From Kiloniellaceae bacterium (GTDB lineage: Bacteria; Pseudomonadota; Alphaproteobacteria; Kiloniellales; Kiloniellaceae), in contig JANQKX010000637.1 in assembly GCA_028280915.1 (NCBI GenBank), forward strand, positions 1-13,409: DNA of 13,409 bases, written 5' to 3'. The position numbers and the translations under genes were made by a program. Below, piece by piece: positions 1 to 6,820 of this stretch. Every line of letters begins with the position of its first letter. Position 1 is the stretch's first letter. The notes beneath the pieces were generated by a model. The model saw only the letters and a list, made by a program, of their open reading frames with translations. It was not told where the DNA came from and ran no database searches.

Positions 1-86
1 CTGAAGGGCGTTACCAAGCCGGTGGAGGTCTTTCGCTTGGCGGCCCGCGCCGAGCCGACCGGCGCCGGCTTGGTAACGCCCTTCAG
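1..86. repeat. Perfect 22-bp inverted repeat at window edge (fold-back or invertible segment)
   Basis: Positions 1-22 are the exact reverse complement of 65-86; the spacer is 42 nt (23-64). The left arm begins at the first base of the window, so it may extend further left. The arms encode LKGVTKP of the cyclase on opposite strands. Reading the plus strand from 1 gives LKGVTKPVEVFRL, a good match to the usual end of class III cyclase domains, while the minus strand through the spacer gives an atypical sequence (APVGSARAAKRKTSTG). The spacer therefore appears inverted relative to its gene. An assembly or amplification fold-back at a contig end is the simplest cause; a genuine invertible segment is the alternative. 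Confidence 0.85.
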
Positions 87-824
87 AGACTTGGGGCCCA
101 TGGTGATGAAATCGAAGTCGTCTTGGATGCGCGCCTTCATGGCGGCGCTGACCAAAATCTCGTTGGGCGGGGCCAAGCGTTCCAGACGGGCGGCGATGGT
201 CGGGGTCATGCCGATCACGTCCATGGCCTCGCGGGTGGCGCCGGCGCCGGTTTCCCCGGCCACGACCCGGCCCACGTGAATGCCGATGCGCACCTTGAGC
301 TCAATGTCCTGGGACGCTTCTTGGCCCTTGCCGGGCCCCAAGCGCCGGTTGAGCTGCTTGATCCCCTTCAGCATGGCAAGGCCCGCCAAGGCGGCCCGTT
401 TCGGCGCGTCCTCAAGGGCCCGGGGAAAGCCGAAATAGACCATCATGCCGTCGCCCATGTAGCGGCCCACCTGGCCGCCGAAACGTTCGATGGATTTGAC
501 GCAGGTTTCCTGGAAGGACAGCAAAAGCTCGCGCCAGTCTTCCTCGTCGAATTGGGCCGAGAGGGCGGTGGAGCCCACCAGGTCCAAGAACATCACGGTG
601 ACCTGGCGGTATTCCCCGGGGCTCAACTGGGGCACCGGCTCCTGGCGCGGCTCGGCCGTGCCGTCTTGATCCTGAGGGGCGCCGCAGCTATGGCAGAAGC
701 GGGCCGAGACCTCGACCAAGGTCAGGCAGATCTTGCAGTTTTTTCGAATATGATGGCCGCAGGCATGACAAAACTTGGCCGTTTCTTCGACCGGCGTGCC
801 GCATTGAGGGCAGTCTTTGGCCAT
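1..824 (-). CDS. Zinc-ribbon class III adenylate/guanylate cyclase, C-terminus cut by window edge
   Basis: This gene should convert a nucleoside triphosphate (probably ATP) to a cyclic nucleotide in the cytoplasm. The N-terminus carries two zinc-ribbon units: Cys5/Cys8 with Cys19/Cys22, and Cys30/Cys33 with Cys44/Cys47. The class III catalytic domain starts near residue 72. Visible motifs are VTVMFLDLVGST (metal Asp81), YMGDG (metal Asp125), DVIG (Asp202, the usual base-recognition position) and Arg213. Where relatives have Asn four residues before that Arg, this protein has Thr209; the usual Lys before GDG appears to be Arg121. The start is ATG at 824, supported by GGAG at 833-836 with 8-nt spacing. 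The frame stays open to position 1. However, the last part (64-1) does not look like the family, whereas the opposite strand there continues the family consensus (LKGVTKPVEVFRL), so the true C-terminus is uncertain. Family members often carry further regions after the cyclase domain. Confidence 0.88.
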   Translation of the reverse strand, partial: MAKDCPQCGTPVEETAKFCHACGHHIRKNCKICLTLVEVSARFCHSCGAPQDQDGTAEPRQEPVPQLSPGEYRQVTVMFLDLVGSTALSAQFDEEDWRELLLSFQETCVKSIERFGGQVGRYMGDGMMVYFGFPRALEDAPKRAALAGLAMLKGIKQLNRRLGPGKGQEASQDIELKVRIGIHVGRVVAGETGAGATREAMDVIGMTPTIAARLERLAPPNEILVSAAMKARIQDDFDFITMGPKSLKGVTKPAPVGSARAAKRKTSTGLVTPF

Positions 825-1186
825 TCACCCCGCTCCAATTTTCAACGGTGATATAAGCGCGATCATCCGTTCTACAACACGCGCGGCCTTCGGTGAATTG
901 CCCTTTGCCTGGACCTCTACCCGGCCCTCTACCTGGCCCGCTGCCTGGTCGTGTGCCGGGTCAAGACGCGTCTCGGTTTCGTTTTACTTCTTGTTGTGGA
1001 TGCCCACTCGTATCCGCTCTTTGAACGACAGGTTTACGATAGAGGAGATAAGGCCTTCTGCCTATTCGATATTTGTAAAATTTCACGATTTTGTGTCGGG
1101 GCGGACGTCGCTTGAACGGTCATCGGCCCACACTGATTCTTTAGGATGAATTTGGATCGTATGTTTATCCGGCCTCTGAGGGAAAA
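825..1186. other. Intergenic spacer between cyclase and TPR gene
   Basis: This 362-bp stretch holds no convincing gene. The left part (about 890-960) is GC-rich with loosely repeated pyrimidine-rich words (ctctaccc, ctctacct, gctgcctgg). The right part (about 975-1190) is clearly less GC-rich. It must contain the cyclase promoter and the 3' end of the TPR transcript (both minus strand). I found no promoter or terminator good enough to name. Confidence 0.5.
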
Positions 1187-2878
1187 TTACTGCGCCGCCC
1201 CCGGCAGGGCCCGCAGTGCCGCCTGGGCGCAGAAGCAGGAGGCGGCCACCCGGTGGTCGGCGCGGGCGTTTGCCAGATCCAGGCGTTGGCGCACTTGCAC
1301 GATCTCGGCGGTTTCGCCGCGCGCCTTGAGGCAGTCGTGCAGGCCCTTCAAGCTCCACACATTGTCCGGGTGCACGGTGGCGCGGCTGAGCTGTCCCCCA
1401 AACCCCAGATCCTCGCGGAACACCGCTTCCGCCTCGTCCAGATGACCTTGCTCCAAAAGCAAGGCCCCCAGGGCATGGCGGGCAGGCTGCATCCAGCCCC
1501 AGGGCTCGTCATAGGGCAGATGGTCGTCGAGGGTGACCGCTTGGCGCAGGGCGGCGAAGGCGGCGCCGTACTCCCCACGGCGATAAAGAATCTCGCCGCG
1601 CAGCATCTGGGCCGCAATGTCCAGAAGGTCGATGACCCGGTTGTTGTGCAGGCGCCGGGACTTGGGCACCCGGGCCTTGGCCGCTAGGAAAGCTGCCTCT
1701 TCCGCCTCGGCGGCGGCCACATCACCCAAGGCGGCGTGGGCCACACCCCGGGCGTAGTGCACATTGGCGGTCAAGGTGCAGCGCAGGGTCTGATTTTCGG
1801 GCAATGCCAGGGCCGTGGCGTCGCGCCACTTGCCGAAGCGGACCAGAACGTGGGGTTCGAAAGCCAGGTAGCTTTCGAAGTAGTCCGCCATGGGCGGGCT
1901 TTCGATCTCCAGCATTTCCGCCGGCACGGTTTCCGCCGCGCCGCGCACGGCGGCCATGGCCGGCTCGTACTGGCCCAGGAACATGGCGCCGTAGATGACG
2001 AAATGATAGTTGTGCAAGCGGTAGCCGGAATAGATGTTATAGGGGCCGTGGTCCCGCCAGTACTTGCGGTCCGCCGCCACCGCCGCCTGGTTCCAATGGA
2101 CCACGTCCCGGTAGTTGCCGCAGAGCACGTCGATGTGGGTGGGCATGTGGATGAGATGGCCCGCATCGGGCACCAGCTCGCGCAGGGCGTCCGCCGCTTT
2201 CAGCGCCTTTTCGGGGAAGGGCGACATTTCCATCAGGTGGATGTAAAGGTGCAGGATGCCCGGGTGGCACATGGCGGCCGGGATGGTGTCGAGGGCGTCT
2301 TCCAGAACCTCTTGCGCCTCGATGGTCGAGGCCCCTTCGGCCGGCTTGGCCGCCTTCAGATCCCACATCTGCCAGGGTGTGCGGTTCAACAGGGCCTCGG
2401 CGAAGGCTGCGCGCAGCTCCAGGCTATCGGGATGGGCCTTGAAGGCGTCCCGCATGGCGTCGGCGAAATCATCGTTCCAGGGGGACATGTCCTCGATGAG
2501 CTCCGGCTGGGGATAGCGCGCGGCCAGGGCGCGCACCAGGGCCGCTTCCCAATCGCTCAGGCCGCCGATCCGCGCCAGCGCCGCCTGGGCCGAGGCGTGT
2601 CCCGTCGCCAGGGCCTGGGCCCGGTTCTGTTCGTCGAAAAGATGCCAGGGCATGTTGTAATTGGGCCCGGCGGCATAACCCAGCCCCCAGTGGGCCAGGG
2701 CGCAGCCGGGGTCGGCGTCGATGGCTTTTTGGAAGCAGGCCACCGCTTCTTCGTGGTTATAGCCATAGGTCCACAGCAGACCCCGGTCGAACCAGGTCTG
2801 CGCTTCCGGCGAAGCGGTGGTGATGGGGTAGTGATGCCCGCCCAGATCATACCCGCCCAGATCATAATAGTCGTCCAT
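1187..2878 (-). CDS. Tetratricopeptide-repeat protein, 563 aa
   Basis: This is a soluble helical-repeat protein of a conserved bacterial TPR family; its specific role is unknown and it presumably acts as a binding scaffold. A first TPR covers about residues 26-59 (WFDRGLLWTYGYNHEEAVACF), followed by a WGLGYA segment. The middle holds conserved histidine-rich segments: HPGILHLYIHLMEMSP (205-220) and HLIHMPTHI (241-249). At least two more TPR-like units lie at about 423-452 and 463-492. No signal peptide or membrane segment is visible. The start is ATG 2878, supported by GGGAGGA at 2889-2895 with 10-nt spacing. Residues 5-14 are a duplicated pentapeptide, YDLGG-YDLGG, made by a 15-bp tandem duplication. 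The gene lies 98 bp downstream of the P-loop NTPase gene on the same strand, so co-transcription is possible. The fold is certain; the function is not. Confidence 0.9.
   Translation of the reverse strand: MDDYYDLGGYDLGGHHYPITTASPEAQTWFDRGLLWTYGYNHEEAVACFQKAIDADPGCALAHWGLGYAAGPNYNMPWHLFDEQNRAQALATGHASAQAALARIGGLSDWEAALVRALAARYPQPELIEDMSPWNDDFADAMRDAFKAHPDSLELRAAFAEALLNRTPWQMWDLKAAKPAEGASTIEAQEVLEDALDTIPAAMCHPGILHLYIHLMEMSPFPEKALKAADALRELVPDAGHLIHMPTHIDVLCGNYRDVVHWNQAAVAADRKYWRDHGPYNIYSGYRLHNYHFVIYGAMFLGQYEPAMAAVRGAAETVPAEMLEIESPPMADYFESYLAFEPHVLVRFGKWRDATALALPENQTLRCTLTANVHYARGVAHAALGDVAAAEAEEAAFLAAKARVPKSRRLHNNRVIDLLDIAAQMLRGEILYRRGEYGAAFAALRQAVTLDDHLPYDEPWGWMQPARHALGALLLEQGHLDEAEAVFREDLGFGGQLSRATVHPDNVWSLKGLHDCLKARGETAEIVQVRQRLDLANARADHRVAASCFCAQAALRALPGAAQ
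2837..2866. repeat. 15-bp perfect tandem duplication inside TPR gene
   Basis: The 15-mer cccgcccagatcata occurs at 2837-2851 and again at 2852-2866. It stays in frame and duplicates YDLGG near the protein N-terminus, consistent with replication slippage. Confidence 0.9.
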
Positions 2879-2976
2879 GCCCTTGGGATCCTCCCGAGAT
2901 GTGTTCGTGGGCCATTTTTTTGTCTATTGGTCCCGCACAGCCTGCCAACACTGTAGTCTTGACCGAGCCAAACCGG

Positions 2977-3489
2977 CTAGACCGGATTGCGGGCAAAGCG
3001 CCTCAGTTCCACGGGCGACTTAATATGGATAATCCGGGCGTGCCGCTGCCGGCCGCGGATGGCGGTGAGAAGCTTGGGCCGCATGTCCCGATGAAGCCAC
3101 CACATCATCCTGAACAGCCGAATGGTGACCGGCCACATGCGGCAGCCCTCCGGCCCGTCGGGCCGGCCGAAAAACAGCGACGTCACCTGTCGTTTGGTTG
3201 CCCACCAATAGTGGATATGGATGGGATGATCGACGAAGATGATGGTATCGCAGGCGCGCAGGCGGGCCTCAACCGAATCCCATGACCCGTACCCGTCGAT
3301 CAGCCAGCGGTCCCGCGAGATCAGGTCATGGTGCTGGTGATCGTATTCCGCCTTTGGTGTGGCTAGCCAGTTCGGTTTCCATTGGATCTGGTCAATGGCA
3401 TGGTAGGGCAGGCCATGCTTCCGGCATATCGCTTGGCATAGAGTGGATTTGCCGCCACCCGCGTTGCCTATGACCATTACCCGTGTCAT
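2977..3489 (-). CDS. FlaR-like / adenylate-kinase-like P-loop NTPase, 170 aa
   Basis: This is a small cytoplasmic NTPase of the group annotated 'DNA topology modulation protein FlaR' or adenylate-kinase-like. The substrate is not known; a nucleotide or small-molecule kinase role fits the fold. Walker A is GNAGGGKST at residues 8-16. It is followed by family-typical stretches: HAIDQIQWKPNW, RWLIDGYGSW, then a Walker B-like strand DTIIFVD and a basic/aromatic segment (HYWWATKRQ). The frame could be extended six codons to a TTG at 3507, but ATG 3489 puts the P-loop at the usual distance from the N-terminus and is preferred. Neither start has a strong ribosome binding site. It is divergent from the ASCH gene with about 107 bp between starts, and is followed on its own strand by the TPR gene. 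Length is normal for the family. Confidence 0.85.
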   Translation of the reverse strand: MTRVMVIGNAGGGKSTLCQAICRKHGLPYHAIDQIQWKPNWLATPKAEYDHQHHDLISRDRWLIDGYGSWDSVEARLRACDTIIFVDHPIHIHYWWATKRQVTSLFFGRPDGPEGCRMWPVTIRLFRMMWWLHRDMRPKLLTAIRGRQRHARIIHIKSPVELRRFARNPV

Positions 3490-3596
3490 GGGTGGATGAT
3501 ATCTCAAAGTTGCGGTGAATTGAAGCGCGCCACGGTATGGCGCCGATCTGGAGAGTTCGCCGCCGGGAAAAAATTGAAACCGAAACCGGGAAAAAA

Positions 3597-3923
3597 ATGC
3601 AAAGCCTTTTTCTTGTCGAAAGACTCTTTCCGCTGGTTTTGACCGGCGAAAAAACCTCTACCATTCGCTGGCGGGAAACGCGGATCGTACCGGGGCCCCT
3701 GACCTTGGTAAGTGAGGGGGAGACGACGCGGCATGTGGTCGTCACGGTGACCCGTTGCACCGACATGCCCCTGGCGGAGGCGGCGGGTTTTCTCGGAAAG
3801 GCGGCGGACTGGCCCGACGATGTGATGCTCGCCGGCATGCGCGCGCACTATCCTGAAATAGAGCTGTCCAGCCGGGTCCAAGTGGTGGAATTCGATCCGC
3901 CGGTGGCCCCGTCCAAGGCGTGA
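3597..3923 (+). CDS. ASCH-domain protein, 108 aa
   Basis: ASCH proteins are small beta-barrel, RNA- or nucleoside-binding proteins. E. coli YqfB, of similar size, is an N4-acetylcytidine amidohydrolase. The signature is GEKTSTIR (residues 17-24), matching the GxKTxTIR element that in YqfB supplies the catalytic Lys and Thr (here Lys19 and Thr22). The C-terminus VQVVEFDPP resembles the closing strand of the fold. The position of the YqfB catalytic Glu is not clearly matched; an Asp lies nearby (WPDDV), so activity cannot be assumed. ATG 3597 is chosen because the domain starts there. An in-frame ATG at 3537 would add 20 basic, unconserved residues. The preceding CGGG-A7 run is only a weak ribosome site. 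The methyltransferase gene follows after 34 bp, so the two are probably co-transcribed. Confidence 0.82.
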   Translation: MQSLFLVERLFPLVLTGEKTSTIRWRETRIVPGPLTLVSEGETTRHVVVTVTRCTDMPLAEAAGFLGKAADWPDDVMLAGMRAHYPEIELSSRVQVVEFDPPVAPSKA

Positions 3924-3957
3924 GTTTTGCTTAGTTTAGTCCAAGACAGATAGACCC

Positions 3958-4698
3958 ATGGCCGAAACATTGTACACGGACCGGCGCCTGGTGGCCCTCT
4001 ACGACACGCTGAACGCTTGGGGCCCCAGCGATGATTTTTACCTGGCGCTGCCAGAGGCGGCGAAACAGAGAATTCTGGACGCGGGCTGCGGCACCGGCTT
4101 GCTGGCGGCGGCTTTCGCGGCCGAAGGCCATGAGGTGGTGGGGATCGACCCGGCCCAGCCCATGCTGGACCTCGCGGCGCAACGGCGCGGCGGCGACGGG
4201 GTCACCTGGCGCCGCGCGACTTTACAGGGGTTTGCCTCAGAGCGCCCCTTTGACCTCATTTGCATGACCGGGCATGCCTTTCAATGCCTGCTCACCGACG
4301 AAGTGATCCTGGCGGCTTTTCAAAATGCCAACAAACTTCTGGGCGGGGCAGGGCGCTTTGTCTTCGAGACCCGCAATCCCTCGGGCAAGCCCTGGGAGCA
4401 ATGGCGGCGGGATACCTCCTTCCGCCGCGGGACCACGCCGGCGGGTGAAGCCTTTGAGATGTTTCATCAATTGCTTCAGGTGGCGGATCAGCGGGTGACT
4501 TTTGAGACTTGCTACCGTTTGCCGGCCACGGAAGACGAATTTCGGTCCACCAGCACTTTGCGTTTTTGTACCTATTCCCAGCTCGAGGCACTGACGCAAG
4601 CCGCCGGACTTAAGATTGAAAACACCTGGGGCGATTGGGACCAATCGGATCTCTCGGCGGCGAGCCCGGAGATTATTCTTTCCTTGGTGCCGGCCTAA
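3958..4698 (+). CDS. Class I SAM-dependent methyltransferase, 246 aa
   Basis: This is a Rossmann-fold methyltransferase using S-adenosylmethionine; the acceptor is unknown. Motif I is ILDAGCGTG (39-47). The acidic residue binding the SAM ribose is Asp64 in VVGIDPA. The motif around FDLICMTGHAFQCL (about 98-111) is the post-III region typical of the Methyltransf_11/25 group, where the gene product would act on a small molecule rather than DNA. The C-terminal half (FETRNPSGKPWEQW onward) is a mixed sheet with a late FCTYSQLEALTQAAGL element, as in small-molecule methyltransferases. The start at ATG 3958 lacks a strong Shine-Dalgarno. It sits 34 bp behind the ASCH gene, suggesting one transcript and perhaps translational dependence. 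No membrane or targeting sequence is visible. Confidence 0.9.
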   Translation: MAETLYTDRRLVALYDTLNAWGPSDDFYLALPEAAKQRILDAGCGTGLLAAAFAAEGHEVVGIDPAQPMLDLAAQRRGGDGVTWRRATLQGFASERPFDLICMTGHAFQCLLTDEVILAAFQNANKLLGGAGRFVFETRNPSGKPWEQWRRDTSFRRGTTPAGEAFEMFHQLLQVADQRVTFETCYRLPATEDEFRSTSTLRFCTYSQLEALTQAAGLKIENTWGDWDQSDLSAASPEIILSLVPA

Positions 4699-4701
4699 AC
4701 G

Positions 4702-4734
4702 ACTCAAGTTCTTTTTGGTCTTGGGTGGGTTTTT
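4702..4734 (+). terminator. Possible intrinsic terminator after methyltransferase
   Basis: Immediately after the stop codon, actcaag (4702-4708) can pair with cttgggt (4720-4726) with one G-U pair. A short T-run follows at 4730-4734. A second small palindrome (4728-4742, ggttttt/aaaaacc) overlaps it. The stem is AT-rich and the loop long, so support is modest. Confidence 0.35.
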
Positions 4735-5197
4735 GAAAAACCTGTTTCCCCGGTTTTCTTATTTTTGAAGTCTCTTTTGTCTTCTTGCGCCTATTTGGCA
4801 AAAATCTTGGTTCGCATCCCAAGTAAATAAATTGGTTTATGATCTATACTAATCAGTATTACTATTAACCATAAACGTAAATTTATACTTTTGGGGAGAC
4901 AAAACTACATTTTTGTGTTAAGTTCGCCTTAAGTTTTTCCATTTGAGGAATCCGGGCCCGTTAACTTTTTCGGGTTCTGGCCGCAAGGGGTGACGGCGGT
5001 TTTTCGGATGGTTGGCCGGTTTGGCCGGTCGCGCGCTTCTTTTTGAGGGGTTTTCCAAAGGGGCGGTGATGGGCAAGCGGGCCTGTTGAAGCGGGCGATT
5101 GAAAGGTCGGTCAAAAAATGCCGGTCGAAAAATACCGGTCGTCTCGGCCGGATGCAGTCAAGCCGTGTGTGAGCAGCAAAGTCGTGGGTAAAATGAC
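4735..5197 (+). promoter_or_regulatory. Long gene-free leader upstream of secreted protein: AT-rich block then GC-rich repeats
   Basis: No credible coding region lies here. The first part (about 4740-4935) is far more AT-rich than its surroundings and carries nested inverted repeats: gtttatg 4835-4841 with cataaac 4870-4876 enclosing atact 4846-4850 with agtat 4855-4859. A further one is ttaag 4918-4922 with cttaa 4928-4932. TATACT words at 4845-4850 and in the block at 4882-4890 could be -10 elements, but no good -35 pairs with them. The second part (about 4950-5160) is GC-rich with many ccggtc/ggccgg words and a 14-bp tandem repeat. If transcription starts in the AT block, the following mRNA would have a structured untranslated leader of roughly 300 nt. 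I recognise no known riboswitch. Confidence 0.4.
5111..5138. repeat. Two-copy degenerate 14-bp tandem repeat
   Basis: tcaaaaaatgccgg (5111-5124) is followed directly by tcgaaaaataccgg (5125-5138); 12 of 14 bases match. The flanks (ggtcgg before, tcgtctcggccgg after) continue the ccggtc theme. It lies 60 bp before the secreted-protein start, so it could be a protein-binding array or simply slippage. Confidence 0.7.
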
Positions 5198-5569
5198 ATG
5201 ATGGGTTCCTTGTTTGGCATTTTCCGGAATTCCGGGGTCTTTTCCCGATCGGCGGTTGCCGGCGCCGTCCTTTTGGGCGCCACCCTGTTAAACACCATGC
5301 TCCCAGCACCGGCTCAGGCGGTTCAGCAAGACTTGAGCCTTTATCAGCTGGAACGGGCCGAATGCGACTACCAGGCCTTTTTGGGCTTTGACAACGCGGC
5401 CATCGAAGGGCGCTGCAACGGCGACTTTTATTTCCCCTCCTCGGCCGCCTTCCGCTGCAACCTCTACAGCGACGCGGGCTACCCCTCCGAACTCATGGAA
5501 AAAGTCTGCGCCCTCTTCCAAGGCGGCAGCTTCAGCGAACTCATGCAAGGCGCCAGCTCCATCGAGTAA
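5198..5569 (+). CDS. Small secreted four-cysteine protein of unknown function
   Basis: I do not recognise this family. The 123-residue product begins with a signal peptide: a basic start, a hydrophobic Ala/Leu/Val core at about 19-33 (AVAGAVLLGATLL), and a good signal peptidase I site after APAQA (residue 41). It should therefore be exported to the periplasm or beyond. The mature part is about 82 residues, acidic and aromatic, with exactly four cysteines (56, 73, 87, 104), enough for two disulfides. There is no lipobox and no second membrane segment. Start choice is ATG 5198 or the adjacent ATG 5201; an in-frame stop at 5189-5191 prevents extension, and no strong ribosome site is visible. It is a single-gene unit behind a long AT-rich leader and convergent with the ATPase gene 74 bp away. 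Confidence 0.75.
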   Translation: MMGSLFGIFRNSGVFSRSAVAGAVLLGATLLNTMLPAPAQAVQQDLSLYQLERAECDYQAFLGFDNAAIEGRCNGDFYFPSSAAFRCNLYSDAGYPSELMEKVCALFQGGSFSELMQGASSIE

Positions 5570-5643
5570 CCGCCAGCGGTCTTCTTTTCGTCTTTTGATT
5601 TGATCTCGTGGCCTTATGACGGGCTTTGCTGTGCCGAACATGG

Positions 5644-6804
5644 CTACATTCGCAGTAAGTAGTCCTCAAACATGGGCACCGTAAAGGCGATGTCGCCATA
5701 GGCGGGGCTGTAGATCATGCCTTTGTGAATCAGCTTGGCGCGGCACGGCCCCAGTGATTGGGTGCTTTCTCCCAAGTGTTCGGCAACGTCGGAGGACCTG
5801 TAGGGTCCTTTTCCGAGCGCGGCCATGGCGAAGACATAATCTCGCTCCTTGCGCGTCAGACGGTCAAATCGGACTCGGAAAAATCCCTCATCCAAACGTC
5901 GGAGCGCGGCTTTTGATGCTTCTTCCACATCTTGGCGGCTTATGGGGGACTGCATGGCCATGTTCCAGGCTTGAAAGCCCCACTCTTGTAGAAAAAACGG
6001 ATAGCCTTGGGTTCGTTCGACAATCAGCTCCAGCGCGGCTGGTGCGATGCTTTCACCCTCGGATTCGATTGGCTTTTGCACGGCGATCCTGGCCGATGTC
6101 TGATCCAAGGCGCCCACCGCGGGGTAGGTGAAAAGGCGCTCAGCGTAAGATTTCGCCTCGCCCGTCAAAGCGGCAATTTGGGGCAGCCCGGCGCCAAAAA
6201 ACATGATGGGCAGTTGTCGTTGATTGGCGCGATGTATGGCGACAATCAATGCCGATAGCTCGGTTTCCGATAGGTATTGAATTTCATCTATGAGAAGGGT
6301 CCAAGCAATGCCGCCGGCCTTTGCGGTTTCACCGACACGCAGGAACAGATCTCCAAGGTCGAAAGCAAGGTTGCCGCTGTCCGCCGTACCCGTTTCCGGG
6401 TCGACCGAAATGGAAAAATCGCCGATGGAGATGTTAAACGCGCTGGCGAAACCCCGCAGAGCGCGCAGGGCGCTATGCGCATGGGCCTTCGCACTCTCAA
6501 TGGCCGACATCCGGCGCAGAGCCTGGTGAAGCTTTGGATACAATAGATTGGGCAGGGAATTGTTTTCCGGCGCCTCGATAAACCCTGTCAGGTGATTGTG
6601 GTCTTCGGCGAGTTGTTCGATTTTGTTCAACAACACCGTTTTGCCGGTGCCGCGTAAGCCCAAGAGGATTTGTGATCTATCGTGCCGGCCGATTAAAACG
6701 CGCTGCAGGGCGATGGAGGCGTCGTAGACGATATCATCTCTTCCCGCCAGCTCTGGGGGTTGAGATCCTGCTCCAGGCGCGAATGGGTTTCTGACCGGAT
6801 CCAT
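5644..6804 (-). CDS. Stand-alone AAA+ (Orc1/Cdc6-like, AAA_16) ATP-binding protein
   Basis: This is a 386-residue ATPase resembling the family that begins NPFAPGAG..PPELAGRD, common in bacteria and usually of unknown role. Walker A is GLRGTGKT (49-56), Walker B LLIDEIQYL (170-178), a sensor-1 region FFGAGLP follows (202-208), and GYPFFLQEWG (267-276) is the conserved Orc/Cdc6-type element after the lid helices. Residues about 316-386 look like a winged helix (LTRKERDYVFAMAAL ... SSDVAEHLGES ... LIHKGMIYSPAYGDIAFTVP), suggesting DNA binding. The start ATG 6804 has GAGAGG at 6811-6816 with 6-nt spacing. It is transcribed alone, with the preceding gene on the same strand more than 200 bp upstream. 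Its upstream region is unusually AT-rich for this genome, which could reflect transfer or tight regulation. Partner proteins are not evident next to it. Confidence 0.88.
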   Translation of the reverse strand: MDPVRNPFAPGAGSQPPELAGRDDIVYDASIALQRVLIGRHDRSQILLGLRGTGKTVLLNKIEQLAEDHNHLTGFIEAPENNSLPNLLYPKLHQALRRMSAIESAKAHAHSALRALRGFASAFNISIGDFSISVDPETGTADSGNLAFDLGDLFLRVGETAKAGGIAWTLLIDEIQYLSETELSALIVAIHRANQRQLPIMFFGAGLPQIAALTGEAKSYAERLFTYPAVGALDQTSARIAVQKPIESEGESIAPAALELIVERTQGYPFFLQEWGFQAWNMAMQSPISRQDVEEASKAALRRLDEGFFRVRFDRLTRKERDYVFAMAALGKGPYRSSDVAEHLGESTQSLGPCRAKLIHKGMIYSPAYGDIAFTVPMFEDYLLRM

Positions 6805-6820
6805 GATGAGCCTCTCTAAG

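Noticed and set aside
22..279. Short plus-strand frame over the cyclase start of the window
   Set aside because: Only its first 40 or so bases are meaningful, as the inverted copy of the cyclase consensus; the rest is a reverse-strand shadow of the cyclase gene.
817..1149. Plus-strand 110-codon frame filling the 825-1186 spacer
   Set aside because: It has a composition-driven sequence, no ribosome site, no recognisable motif, and overlaps the cyclase start.
1736..2956. Long 406-codon plus-strand frame opposite the TPR gene
   Set aside because: It is His/Gly/Val-rich antisense sequence typical of shadows in high-GC genomes, and the opposite strand encodes a clear TPR protein.
4929..5309. Minus-strand 126-codon frame in the leader of the secreted protein
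   Set aside because: It is Arg/Pro-rich low-information sequence, overlaps the real signal peptide region, and has no supporting start signal.
5569..5598. Small accgc/gcggt palindrome plus T-rich tract after the secreted-protein gene
   Set aside because: The loop would be only 2 nt for the full stem, and the T-rich part is interrupted, so it is too weak to call a terminator.
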